Assembly (NCBI GenBank): GCA_022605955.1
Contig: JAKCOZ010000003.1
Location: forward strand, 56,482,179 to 56,546,178
Length of the DNA: 64,000 nucleotides
Reading direction: 5' to 3'
Origin: Rallus limicola
Taxonomy: Eukaryota > Chordata > Aves > Gruiformes > Rallidae
The notes beneath the pieces are model-generated. The model was not told the origin of the DNA. It did not search any database and saw only the letters and a list, made by a program, of their open reading frames with translations. Positions 24,331 through 36,676 of this stretch are shown here, piece after piece. Every line of letters begins with the position of its first letter. Position 1 is the stretch's first letter. Both the position numbers and the translations under genes were made by a program.

Positions 24331-26611
24331 TTGAAATAGTAGGAAGGTGCCAGGCACTTAGTAAACTGATGAGAATATGTTTGCACATAAGAGGTATACC
24401 AGATCACTCCTCCTCCCTGTGTGACTTGGGACAAGTCATTTCCCCTCTCTTTTGCTTCCCTATGCCTGAGACTGTGACATCTCTCTGATAGAAACCGTCC
24501 CATACATCAGATCAGTCTGTCCCTTGTGCTACAGTAATGGAGGCAGTGGATGTGCTATCTTCCAAAGATTGCAGGCATCATTGCATCAGTATTTCTAAAT
24601 GTACCCTGCATCCTCTCTTTATGGCATCTGGGACTGGGTGATACAGAGAACCTGCAAGTACACTTCCAAGTGGCAACATAGGATGGAAGTGTCCCCATGC
24701 TCCAAAGCAAAGTTGGAAGGAAACCTAGTTGCTAAAAACAAGTGTATATTTACACAGGATTCTCTCATTACCTGGAACATAGTGACTTGGGGCATGACAG
24801 TGGAAAAGATCATGCTCTCATTTGCTCTGGTAAGTATGAGGATTTTGATTTTCACGAAGTGGTATGAGGAAGCCAGTAAGGACAGCAGGGCAGGATGAAG
24901 GCAAAGGGAAATACAGATGAATGCATGATAAAAATAAATATTTAATCAACCTTTTCAAATTACTTATACATGTGGAAAGAGAATACATTTGCTGTATTTT
25001 TCAGTCAGGAAGAATCTTTACAAATTCTTGAATAGCTGATACTGCTTTATTCAGTGTCAACCAAGTTAAGTCAAACTTTATTTTCTTTTTCTAGTATTTA
25101 ATGGGGCCTCCTTTTTGGGTTATAAAACACGGAGGTCCTGGCTGTACTGTGTGCTTTTCTCTATACCTAACATACAGGAATCCTTATTTTTAGGCTCAAA
25201 TGATGCATGAAGAAATTTTTCTTTAATTAAGAAACAATATTTTTCTAAATGATCCTTCTTGTAACGTCCGGTCGCTTTTAACTGTGGTGTTTTCCCTGCC
25301 TTCTACGCTCTTCTGTGTTTTGCATTATTGATAGCCAAAAGCTACCTGCTAACAAGTTGTTGATTTTCTGCTGTGAGAACTGTGCTGCCTCCCCTCAAGT
25401 CGTTTTAAGTAGTGTTTGGCACTGTGTTGCATGTTAGCTTTGCTGGTCAAGTTTTGCTGTCTCTTCTGCGATTTCAGGTTGTCAGTAGCTGTAGATCAGG
25501 CAATAAAGGAAAAACTGTTTAATTGAACTTAGTACCATTTTGAGCTTATTGATGCAGTCATTTTATAATGTTTATACATGATGTGTACTTACTCTCACAT
25601 AAAATCCTATTAAAATAGAAGGGACTCCAGTGGGCAAGTGAGTGTTTGCAAGATCCATCCTTTGCTAATACCAATAGATATACCTTGTTTTGTGCAAGAC
25701 TGGATTTACTTTGATTTCTTGGTTAGCGCACATAACACTGGGCAGAACATTTAATGTATCATCTCATTGATTTTCCCTATAATACTGTTGAAGCACAAGT
25801 CACCGCCCTAATAATTTGTTTTACCATTAAAATTCTGTGTGTAGATCTGATCCCCCGGGATATCAGTCTGTAACCAGATACTCCCATGATCTAATCAGGT
25901 TCTGCAAGAACATGTGATCACTTCAGCACTTTGCAATAGAAAGCTTTATCAAAATGGAAAATTTATCTAATATTTAAAGTAAAATGCAGTTCAGAGGGAC
26001 AACCATGAAAATCAGGGGTTTAAAAAAATTTAAGACTTAGATTAAGCAAAGCAAAACCCAAGCCAGAGTTTAAGATGATTTGTCGTGACTCCATTTATTG
26101 TTAAAGAAGAAAATGTTATAGCTGTCACTTCGGTTTGTAGGGTTTGTTCCAGTTCAGTTAAAATAGCATCGCCCTCAGAAATGATTGACTAGTAGGATTC
26201 CATTAATGTGATACTTGCCAAAGCATGCGTGCTTTGGAAAGTAATTTGGAAGAACACCTACAAAAGCATCAGTAGCAAACAAGACTTGAGCTCTGAACTC
26301 ATTTTGCCACTAGAATTTGGATCTTTTAGGGCCTAGTGCTACAGTCCATTTCAGAAATACAAGTACTGCTGACCTTGAAGGAGTTTTTGCAGGTGGTGTG
26401 ACATAGGTTAAGGAACAGACCCACTTGCTACAGTGAGTCTGGCCAGAAGCATCCCCTTCGGCTGGAACAGTAGGAGTGCAGCTCTGCAGCTGGACAGTAT
26501 TTCTGTATGGAGTGCCAGATTTCAGCACCATATATTCAGAATGCTGGTGGTAGGTAAGAATCATGAGCATCTCCTAGGATCAACTCATCTCTTCATAAAG
26601 CCTGACAAAGT

Positions 26612-27832
26612 CAGAATCACAGAATGGCATGGGTTGGAAGGGATGCCAAGGATCATAGAGCTCCAACCCCCCTGCGACAGGCAGGGACACCAACCTCAGA
26701 TCTGGATCTACACAAGGTTGCCCAGGGCCCCATCCAACCTGGCCTTGAACATTTAAAGGGACGGGACATCCACCACCTCTCTGGGCAGCATGTTCCAGCA
26801 CCTCACTACTCTCTCTGTGAAAAACTTCCCCCTAATATCTAATCTGAACCTTTCTTCCTTTAGCTTTAGTCCCCCTTGTCCTGCCATTTTCTACCCATTA
26901 AAAAAGTTGATTCCCCTCCTGTTTGTATGGTCCCTTCAGGTACTGAAAGGCCACAAGGAAGTCCCCCTGCAGCCTTCTCTTCTCCAGGCTGAACAAGCCC
27001 AGCTCCCTCAGCCTCTCCTCATAGAGGATGTGCTCCAGCCCTCAAATCATCTTCGTGGCCTCCTCTGAACCCTCTCCAATAGTTCTACATCCTTCTGGAT
27101 GTAGATCAGATTGGGGGCCCCAGATCTGGACACAATACTCCAGATGGGGCCTCACGAGGGCAGAGTAGAGAGGGACAATCACCTCCCTTTGCCTGCTGGC
27201 CACCCCTCTCCTGATGGAGCCTAGGATACCATTGGCCTTCTGAGCTGCAAGAGCACACTGCTGGCTCATGTTAAGTTTCTCGTCTACCAGAATCCCCAGG
27301 TCCTTCTCAGCAGGGCTACTCTCAAGGAGCTCTTCTCCCAGTCTGTATCTATGTCTGGGATTCCTCCGGCCCAAGTGCAACACCTTACACTTCACAGTGT
27401 TGAACCTCATTAGGTTCACCCAGGCCCACCTTTCCAGCCTGTCAAGATCCCTCTGGATGGCCTCCTTTCCTTCTGAGGTGTCAACCATACCACTCAGCTT
27501 GGTGTCATCCGCAAACCTGCTGAGGGTGCACTCAATTCCATCATCCATGTCACTGATAAAGGTGTTAAAGAGCACCAGTCCCAAGACAGACCCCTGGGGG
27601 ACCCTGCTTGTCACCGGCCTGGACATAGACCCACTGACCACCACCCTTTGTCTACATTCGGTCAACCAGTTTCTTATCCACTGGATGGTCCACCCATCAA
27701 ATCCTCATCTCTCCAATTTAGAGATAAGGATGTGGTGGGGGACTGTGTCAAAGGCCTTGCACAAGTCCAGGTAAATGACACTGGTTGCCTTCCCTTTGTC
27801 TATCGATGCTGTCACTCCATCATAGAAGGTCC
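26612..27832 (-). mobile_element. CR1 LINE 3' half with an open RT fragment
   Basis: The 3' end is at AGAATCACAGAATGGCATGG. The minus strand keeps a 207-residue open frame at 27042-27665 covering the RT palm and thumb: [13 protein letters not shown], the active-site box FADDTKL (27495-27515), [19 protein letters not shown] and [15 protein letters not shown]. The frame is lost toward the C-terminus and the element is 5'-truncated near 27832, inside the RT domain. It is a young-looking but dead copy. The 168-residue frame on the opposite strand (27268-27774) is only its complement. Confidence 0.94.
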
Positions 27833-28739
27833 CTTACAGATGAATGATCACATACTTGCAGATGCCCTTAGCTTTATCATCTTCCTTCATGTGGATGTCT
27901 AAATGTTGAGTGAAAGCAGTTATTGGGTTTTTGTTTTGTGTTTGGTATATTTTTCTAATGGATGTACCTTGAGACAGAGGGAATTTGCATAGGAGAGTGT
28001 CTTACATATTGTATTTGACTTTGTTAAGTTGGAAAAAATTATTAACTTTTGTACATAAGCATGTTAAGTAGTATGTCTTGCCATTGTCAAGAGCATACAG
28101 TGGAGTTCCTGTATTTTATCCTTGACTCTGTCTGTGGTACTTATCTAGCAAAGGAAAACAAAGAATTTGAGAGGTAAATTTAAGATGGAAAACAGCATTC
28201 AGAAACCTTGTTAATGACCAGAGGAGACGTGAAATAAAGAAAATATCAGAAAGGTTACATGTTCTTGACATTTTTCAACTGTTATTTTAGCTGGCTATAA
28301 AGGTGTAGGGGTGTCCTGGGCATGTTGTTGGTTTGGTTTTTTATTTTGGTTCTGCAAAGTAGATGGTGCACAATTCGGTGTGCAGGACCAGGGTCTCCTC
28401 ACTGGCTCTAGGGATTCGTCATATGACTAGTTTTGCTAGAGTTGCACAGGATTGCTTTGATGTCCAGAGCCTGCTGACTTCACTGAGCTTGAAGGCCTAA
28501 GTAAGATCTAGAAGAGAGTGAGGAATGCTCAGACAGGCAGTGAAACAAACAATACCTTTCCTTCAAGTGCATGGTGAAACAGTGCCAGACAAATGTAGTC
28601 TACTGAGAAAAAGGACAGGGGATGAGTCTGTTGGTGGGTGTTGGTACAGGTCAGAAAATTGTGTTTATTAAGAAAGACTCACTAATGACTTTTAATATAT
28701 GAATACAATATTGATCATTTTCCTCTGTTGTGTTTTTAG

Positions 28740-29448
28740 GATCTCATGACTCATTTAGCTTCTACATTGATGAAGCCTCTCCTGTTGGGCCTGAACAGCC
28801 AGAGACGGTCCAGAATTTTGTGTCTGTTTTTGGGACTGTTGCCAAAAAGCTGATGAGAAAGTGGTTAGCTACACAGACCATGAATTTCACCAGCCAGCTG
28901 GGAGCAGGTATACGGTATTTTGATCTTAGAATTTCCACCAAGCCCAGAGACCCAGACAATGAACTCTACTTTGCTCATGGTTTATTCAGTGCCAAAGTCA
29001 AGGAGGGTCTGGAAGAGATCAATTCATTTCTTGCTGAACACCCAAAAGAAGTGGTCTTCTTGGACTTCAATCACTTCTACGGGATGCAGAAATACCATCA
29101 TGAAAAGCTTGTCCAAATGCTCAAAGACACATATGGAAACAAAATGTGTCCTGCTATATTTGCTCATGAAGTCAGCCTCCAGTACCTGTGGGAAAAGGAA
29201 CACCAGGTGCTGGTGTTCTACCACAGTCCCGTGGCTCTCGAGGTACCATTTCTTTGGCCAGGCCAGATGATGCCAGCTCCTTGGGCAAACACAACAGATC
29301 CGGAAAAACTGATTCAATTCCTCCAGGCATCAATCACTGAAAGAAGAAAGAAGGGCTCCTTTTTTATATCTCAAGTAGTGCTGACGCCAAAGGCTAGTAC
29401 AGTGGTGAAAGGAGTTGCTAGTGGTCTCAGAGAAACAATCACAGAAAG
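28740..29448 (+). CDS. PLCXD3: PLCXD3 coding exon 2 (catalytic PI-PLC X domain)
   Basis: This exon encodes about 237 residues of a PI-PLC X-domain protein, running from GSHDSFSFYIDEAS to GLRETITER. I recognise it as PLCXD3 because it is nearly identical to the mammalian protein as I remember it. Family members are cytoplasmic phosphoinositide phospholipase C-like proteins without the PH, EF-hand, Y or C2 parts of classical PLCs. The two catalytic histidines expected in the X domain are present: one in GSHDS (codon 28745-28747) and one in YFAHGLF (codon 28976-28978). They are 77 residues apart, which fits H37 and H114 if the missing first exon supplies 34 residues. GIRYFDLRIS and VVFLDFNHFYG are further core motifs. 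The acceptor is a pyrimidine-rich stretch ending TTTTTAG; the first two exon bases complete a glycine codon. The donor is AAAG|GTAAGT. The frame is open throughout, with no damage. There is no start codon here; the GTG at 28730 is intronic. Confidence 0.97.
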
Positions 29449-31091
29449 GTAAGTTTCTGTTGGGTAACATGTGCTGACTGTGCTGAATTGTGTGTTGGTG
29501 ATGCTTCTTTTCTAATTCCTTTTTTTCAAATATGGGTTCTTATTGTGAGTACTGAACATCTGGCCTCAAACTTCCTTACTGGCCATGAACAGTTCAATCT
29601 CAATGATAGAGATCACTTAGGTTTTTATTGATGCATCAGGCTTGAGGTATTGGGTAAATACTTTTTTTCATTTTGGCTCATCAGCAAAGCCCAACTCTGC
29701 ACAATTTGCATTCTTAACTACCTTTACACACCTTAAGGATGCATGGCTTTTTTCTCTGCATAATGTCACACATTATATCAGAGATATGGGGCCACCAATA
29801 GAGTGAATTTTCCTCTGAACAGGCCTTCATTTATCTTACAGGGAAGAGACTGCAGACCACTGTAAAGGCTGTATACATGGAATTCTGTGTTGACAGGCCA
29901 TTAGTTGTTACGTTACAAAAAAAGCCATCTGTGCAAGACATGCATTATTTATACCATTCTGACTTTGATAAATCACAGCCAATTTTCAGCTTAAAGGCAT
30001 ATATGTGTGACTGTGTTCTTGACAACTTGGTAGGAAACCTGAAATTCAATGCCAAGACACAAGAACTATTTTTTTCCCCTAAAAAGAAAAAGAAAGGTTG
30101 CAGAGCGTAAAAGATTTATAATGGGGATCAATAGCCTGCTAATGTTCTGCTCTCTGCATGGATGTGTCTGTGCCAGGAAGGTCTATTGGGAACACTGTCC
30201 CCTTCTGACATGAATGATGCAGTGCCTGTGACACTACACTGCAAAGAAAACATGCATTATTTTTGAGAAAGCCTGAGCCATTTTTATGGCAGCCTTCCAA
30301 AGCAAGTGTTAAATTGGAAAACAACCAATCAAACCCAAAGAAAAACTCTACCTGAAATGGTAAAACACTGACAGAGAATGTTTTATAAGCTGTGGAATGT
30401 GATTCAGAAGTGCTTGTGCAATTGCACTTGCAGCTGTTCCTGTATCCTCCACATGTTTTTATAGGCTCTCTCGGTACTGGAATCTGCTTTTCTGGTGAGT
30501 CTGAAGAGCACTTCTCTGTGCTGTTTGCTAAAAGGTTTTACTGTTAAACCCTCACCTTGTTGTTCAGCGGTTTGTTTTCTCTCATAAACACCTTTCTAAG
30601 TGTTCTTTAGAACATGAAGTAACACAATCAAGAAACTACCAGATTCTTCTTCAAACTTGTTACATCAATAAAATATCCATTTAAAAAAAACTTTTCTTCT
30701 CTGGCTCATAATGTACTTCCTTGAAGCTGTTTGGAAAAATAAAAAGTTCAAATGTATGCTAGATGTGTTTTGATAAGCTCTGAATGACTTGAGCCATTGA
30801 ACTCTTAATTATGCCTTTCTCTACTACAAATTTTGAAGTTATAATTAACTTTAAATGTCAGTAAATAATTGGTCTGGAATATCTACAAATGTTATTTCTA
30901 ATAATGTGCTAATCTACAAAGAAGCTGAGCTGATATATTAAGTGCTCTGAAAGTAAACTTTAAGTATACAAAGAACTGCTCCTCATTTGATAATGATCCC
31001 GTTAAAAACTAAAAAGGAGTTATTGAAGAATGCAGCACAATTAGAATTTACAGAATTCTCTTCAATCTTGCTACCTCAATATTTTTGTGAC

Positions 31092-32286
31092 TGTGGTGGT
31101 TGAGCCCTGGCCAAAGACCAGACGCCCACCAAAATCAGTCTATTACTCCCCTTCTTAGTTGGACAGGAGAGAAAAATATAATTGGGCGGCTCAAGACACA
31201 AACTCGTTAATGACGCGGGCAAAACAGACTCAACACAGAGTGCAGAAGAGAAAGTTATCCAATTTATTACACTAAAGAGAAAAAAGCAGTGAAAAAGAAC
31301 CAATCAGGAGTGCAACCAACAATCTTGAAACAAATGCAACCAGGCAAACACTTTCCTCCCCCTCCCCGCCTCCCTAGCAGACTTTAGTTAGAAGTTTGCT
31401 CCCTTCTTCCATCCCGGTCGCAGCCCAGGAGGGGCAGGGACTGGGGAAAGTGGGGGTCTCGGTAACACCTTCCCCCCACCCCTCCATTCTAAAGCAGACT
31501 TCCCTTTCAGCCATGATTTTGCTCCCTTCTTCCCCTCTCCTGCTCGCAGCACAGGACAGGGGGGCAGGGACTAGGAGATGGGGGCTTCGGTCAGGCCCTT
31601 GCAAGATGGTTTCCTTCTCGGCCGGGATGGGGGCATCCATTCCACACAGCCTCCCCCTGCTGCACCGTAGGATCTCACCCACGAGAGACAGTCCTGCACG
31701 AACTTTCTCCAAGGCAAATCTCTTCCCACCGGGCTTCATCTCTGCTCTGGCAGGCAGCAATCAATCCCAATGTCTCTCAGTCCCAGTCCTCCACGGGGCT
31801 ACAGGCCTCCCCCAGCAAACCTGTTTGGCTCATCTCTGTAGGTCGCTTGTGCTGGCAGGGGCTCATCCCAACGTAAGTCACAGCATCTCCTCTATGTCTC
31901 CACCGGCCTCATCCAGCGTGGAGCCTCTCTCCACCGGGCAGGTCGGGTCTCTGCCTCTTCCATGGGTCCTTTCCTCCGGCTACTCCATATGCTTCAGCTC
32001 GGTCTGCAGGGGCATCTCTGACCCGGGTACCTGGGCGCCTACCCCTCCCCCAGCCTTCCTGGCCTTTTGTGTCTGTCAACTGCTTACATTTATAAGCAAA
32101 TATACATCCCAGTGCCCTTAACGGGCCAAACTTTGCAGCCTTCCTAGCACTCCGTGTTCTGGTGGAGTCTTTGTCTCCTGTATGCGATTCTCAGAGGCGC
32201 TCTAAGCAGGCCTGCAGAGGATTCCAGCAGCCATTTTCTGCCAGACCTGGCCCTCTCTCAGTAGCCAACTATGCAAAACCGCAACA
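31092..32286 (-). mobile_element. Solo LTR of an avian ERV, 1195 bp, with intact target-site duplication
   Basis: The element begins TGTGGTGGTTGAGCCCTGG, ends AACCGCAACA, and is bounded by the perfect 5-bp repeat GTGAC at 31087-31091 and 32287-32291. The terminal TG...CA and the size fit a solo LTR. I place it on the minus strand because that strand has a TATA-like CTTATAAATG (about 32087-32096) upstream and an AATAAA (complement at 31263-31268) near the other end, which then closes AACCACCACA. It is much richer in G+C and CpG than its surroundings, which suggests a recent insertion. Open frames inside it, including 241 codons on the + strand, have no recognisable protein. No gag, pol or env is present. 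Confidence 0.88.
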
Positions 32287-34274
32287 GTGACTGAAAAGTC
32301 TACTGAAGGAGCTGGGAGATCCTTTCCAGCTGTTCTGTGTCTGCTACTTTGAACCATCTCATAGTTATTTGCAAAGATTTGTAAAGATCCTTCTGTCCTT
32401 TTCAGAATAAATGCATAGATCAAACCCCATTATTGTGTCCAGGTAGATAGTGTGGTTTTGATGTCAGTTGCTGAATAGATTTACACATTTTATACTATTT
32501 TCTGCTTATTAATAAAGGCTGGAGATGAGCTCTGCATTAAGAATGCAGTATCTTACTTTTGGCAGCAGTTTTGTTACCATAATTGGATGGAGCTTTTCCC
32601 CTCAGATTGAATTTTGTAAGATTTGAATGCAAATGTGGAATAAGGGTGAATTTTTCAAATTCTGTTGTGGTGAGGTATCACACATCCCCTACCCCTACAT
32701 ATTAAATATTACATACAAGAAATGTTCAACATTTTTTAAAAAAACTGTTAGTTGTTTCTTTCCCTCCACCCCCTATCTATACAGCAAAGATTATGTCCTT
32801 TCAGACACAATAAAACATACCTGGTTTTGGTATCTCTAGTTGTATCTTGGGAGATTACTTACAATTTGAAGTGGAATGGCCACCTGAGAAAAAGAAAGTG
32901 GTTTCTCTCAGTAGTTTCAACAGTTTGAAAGAAAGAAAAATTACAGTCATTGAGCTTTTTATCCTGCACAAATACAATTTCTCAAAAGCTCTTCCTAGGA
33001 TCACAGCTCAGCACTACAAAACTTTTGACACAGCTTTCATCTTCATTACTTGAATGAGAATCAAATGCATGCATGATATGTTTCTTGAATTTGATGAAAA
33101 ACTTGGAGAACTAACAATATGTTTTCAGGCTTAACATTCTGTCACGCGCAGTTTAGATGCCAAAAAGTAGTCTTTGATTAGCAAACAGTACATACCAAAT
33201 GAATTACGTTTCCTGTGCTTATTGAATTAACTTCACAGTAAGGCAGCTGCCTTTAGTACATCTGAGAGGCGGTTGTGAAACAACCTTTTGATGAGTAGAG
33301 CTGTTCATAATAATCTAGTTAGTGGTTTTCTGATATGCAGTGAAATTACTAATTTTAGCTCTGACAGTGGCGACAAGCATGATACTCTCTTTGTTGTCTC
33401 TGGGGTTGAATAACACAGAAGATGAAAAATAGATCTCCTTCAGAGGACACAGAAATCCTGTGGTACTTTTAAAGCTTTTGTGAAATAGAAAGTAAACACG
33501 TAACCAGCTGATTGTCATTTGATATCCAAATTAATGTCTAAGGATAATGTTCCCTGTAGCTCACATGTGACTAAATCCTTGCCCACCACACTAAAGCTTC
33601 CTCCTTAGCAACCAAAGGAAAAAAAAAATAATCCTGCACATGAGAATGAACCTTTGAAGTGGAGGGAAAGCAGCCACATCATTAACAAAAGGGGTGGTAA
33701 GTAGGCCACAGAAGCTGTCTGCAGAAAAGCCATCTCTGGGTGCAGTTGTAAACTAAGCAGGGTCAGATTTAGCTAGCAAATAGGTGGGTATTATATGAAA
33801 AAATAATCCCTGAAATTGCAAGAAGTGGGATTTTTTAGTCAGTTACTGAGGGTGCACTCCTTCTCCAAGGCCTCTCTCAGCCAGCTGAATTTTTGAGAGT
33901 TTCTGTGTTGCTGGATGAGTGGGATTTGATGCTATTTCTGATCCACACTTGGTACTAAACTCACGCTATTCTTCAACTATTCTATGCGAAAAATCAAAAA
34001 ACCCCAACAGTATATAAATGGCAGCAGCATTTTGCTTATTGTCTGGGCATCCTTCCTGCACGCAACTTTGATGTTTGTGTCTATTATGGGCTGCAGGAGA
34101 GCATCAGGTTCTGATCAGCTGATTTGGGTTTAGAACTGGTCAGCCACATAGCAGCACAGGTTGTGTGAGTTCTTTAACTGCTGAGGGACAAGTGAATACT
34201 TGGTCCCCAGCTGGTGAGTATGGTATGTGCATGTTTGGCCGTCACTGAGTTTGACTTTAGAGGTGGCGGCTGTG

Positions 34275-34400
34275 TTTTTTAATTTGGTTTTTTCTTTCTT
34301 ATTTTCTCACTTTTCTCTTTTTTCTCTCTGTTCTCTTTTTCTAACCTTCTTTCTCTTATCTTCTTTTTTTTTTTCCTTTTTCTTCTCTTCCATTCTATTG
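34275..34400. repeat. Polypyrimidine (C/T) tract
   Basis: About 125 bases are almost purely T and C on the + strand, with runs of up to 12 T. This is a low-complexity purine/pyrimidine tract in intron 2. It has no coding content. Confidence 0.85.
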
Positions 34401-36581
34401 TATCACTATAAAGCGCTCCGGGCAATCAAGCCAAATCCTTCGTATTCCTATTCTTCCTCAAAGTGTCCTTAATTACTTTTCTGGTCTATCCATACAAGAG
34501 GCAATCTCCATGTTGGCACACAGAACAGCATCTGTCTGCCATGTCAACAGGCCTGCACAGTAAAATTCAAAATGGGCTGTGTATAGTCAAGCTGATATTG
34601 CTGGGAGGCGTTTTAGCAGCATTTCATCATCAGAGCATCCGTCTGCACAAGGATTTTAGTATAGTGTTCCCTTGGGAATTGCTGAGTGGTTGTGTCTGAT
34701 GGCTTTGGTCATGAATCTTCAATGGTAATAAAATGTCACAAAATGCAAGAGCACAGGATTTTTTAATAACTTTGTTAGGAAAAAGCATTTATCTACATAC
34801 CTATTAGTAGCCTGGGGGATTTAGTCCAGAATGGAAGTTGGTATGGTGATCACCAGCTCAGTGCCCACTAGCATTATTTGATGGCTTGGGTTTGGAGAGT
34901 TGGTTTGGGGTAGCTGGCTTGCTGTTTTCTTGTGAGGCTTGGGGGTGTCTTGGAGTCTTTGCCTCTACTTTGCCTGCGTGTAACTTTCATCATGTTACAT
35001 ACCAAAACACCTCCTTGCAGTTACAGTATATGCTTTGTGACTACTAGTAAAGATACTGTGTGATCCCATCATCACACTCTGAGCAGTCCAACCCCATGCA
35101 TACAGAAAGCAGCATTTTTCATCAGAAAAAGGAAATGCTTGTTCCCCTAGCCCTGCTGCTGTCACTAACATCTACTTGTCTCAAAGATTTCATGCTTCAG
35201 TCTTCACGGCTGCTGTAGTGAAATTGCAAATGTCTCGTTAAGTCAGCTGGATTTTCTTTGATCTTTCTGACATTACTTAGATCACTGAGGAAACTACTGC
35301 TAATAGATGCTAACAAGTGCTGAGCCCAGGGGAAATGCATTTGTTGGGGCTAGGCCTGGATCTGCCTAGCTGCTTTTACCTTATTGTGAAGATGTGTTGG
35401 TCCATCTCCTCTTCATTTATGAGGTACAAAATGACCACAGAGATTTACACAAAGAAGCCTTTCCAAATTTATTCTCAAGGTGGCTTTCAAGCTGCTAATC
35501 ACTTTCTGTAGTACAGAGGCATTTAATACAAACTCAATAAAATACAGTCTCAGCAGGTATGACAACATCCATGTCTCTATGTTATACTAGCACTTGCATG
35601 CTGCAAACCCTTGCCTCAAGGGCTATGTAGGTAGGTCTATAGGCCCATTCTTGCCAAATTGTAAGCAGATTAACAAGCAGTTTTGGACTAAATAACATGC
35701 AGTCACTATGTATAGATGCTATAAAGTATAGATAGGAGATTGGAATTTTTAACCTCCTGTAGCTGCTCTGTTGTTGTGGAGTTCTAGGATGTGGATAGAA
35801 ATTTTCAAAATATACTTGTCAGCTTTTAAAACCCTGTTGCACGTGCTGTATCATTCCTGGTGGATCTGGGCAATTCTCAGCATACTCCAAGGCCTTAGAG
35901 AGCTTTCAGCTGTAATCTAGAGAGAATGCACCCACACTCTCCCTAGAGAAGTCACCTGCATATCCCCAACTTGTGCAGTGGCTATCTCTGCTGAGGTGGT
36001 AGGCTAAGGGAAGCCTTAGCCACAGAAAGCCCCTGGGATCTAGGTAAAACACTTCTGCAATTAATGTTATTAAATGATTCTGCATGCTTGCAAACAAGTA
36101 GTCTTTGTGGACTGAATGAGCAGTTAGGCATTCAGGCTGTAGCCAGAGATGTGCTGGAGCAAAACATGCAGAAGAAGTAGTAAGGGATCCTGTCACTCCA
36201 GTGCTACGTTTGTGCAAAAGAAGCAGCTGGAAGAGAAGGCTGAAAAAGGGCTTGTAAATAGGGAAAGTGGCCAGGACAAAGGTCTTGGTGATGTACCACC
36301 TTCCCTATAATGGGGCTATAAAAATGCCCATGTTTTTTGTCTATTAAAACAGAGATTATGAAGTTTGTTCCCTGGGAATTGAGCAATGTTTGTGGGATGC
36401 AGTGCAATTCTTTCTTAGGGACCTGCTGTCATTATGAAAGATGCTGGTTTGATACAATATAGAGCTTATTTTTATTTATTTTGTTCTTAAAGCTTGGAAT
36501 TCTTTAACCTCATTTTCTTGTTATTTTCTCTACAAGTTCACTCCTAGGCAAATGTTTCATATCCCATTTTCTTTGATTCTA

Positions 36582-36676
36582 TTTTTTTGTTCTGGTTTGG
36601 GGGTTTTTTTTGTGCTTTTGGGTTGGGTTTTTTTGGGGGGGGGGATGGGACTTGTGGGTTGGGTTTTTTTTGTGGC
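36582..36676. repeat. T/G tract with a G-quadruplex-type motif
   Basis: The + strand has T-runs alternating with G-runs. Between 36620 and 36649 it reads GGG TT GGG, seven T, ten G, AT, GGG, which satisfies the usual four-G-run pattern. It is low-complexity DNA inside intron 2, on the coding strand, so the intron RNA would carry it. Confidence 0.8.

Larger units (their letters stand above)
1..28739 (+). other. PLCXD3: Intron 1 of PLCXD3 (3' part; exon 1 not found)
   Basis: I infer this stretch to be the 3' part of PLCXD3 intron 1, because the catalytic exon starts with a phase-1 acceptor at 28739/28740 and needs an upstream exon. I looked for a short exon encoding a start codon and about 34 residues ending before a GT donor, and for a CpG-rich promoter, and found neither. 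Exon 1 therefore probably lies before the window. The stretch holds the CR1, LTR and duplication features listed separately; the rest is unique-looking AT-rich DNA without a supported gene. Confidence 0.7.

Noticed and set aside
27268..27774. 168-codon open frame on the + strand
   Set aside because: It is the complement of the CR1 reverse-transcriptase frame.
28730..28739. GTG/ATG-like start for a short PLCXD3 product
   Set aside because: These bases are the pyrimidine tract and AG of the splice acceptor, so they are intronic.
29877..30110. 77-codon frame with a lysine-rich end shortly after the catalytic exon
   Set aside because: It has no recognisable domain, no splice signals in its frame and overlaps the intron. 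It fits chance in AT-rich DNA.
31396..32121. 241-codon open frame on the + strand
   Set aside because: It lies wholly inside the G+C-rich solo LTR, on the opposite strand to the LTR. It is low-complexity Ser/Pro/Leu-rich and matches no protein I know.
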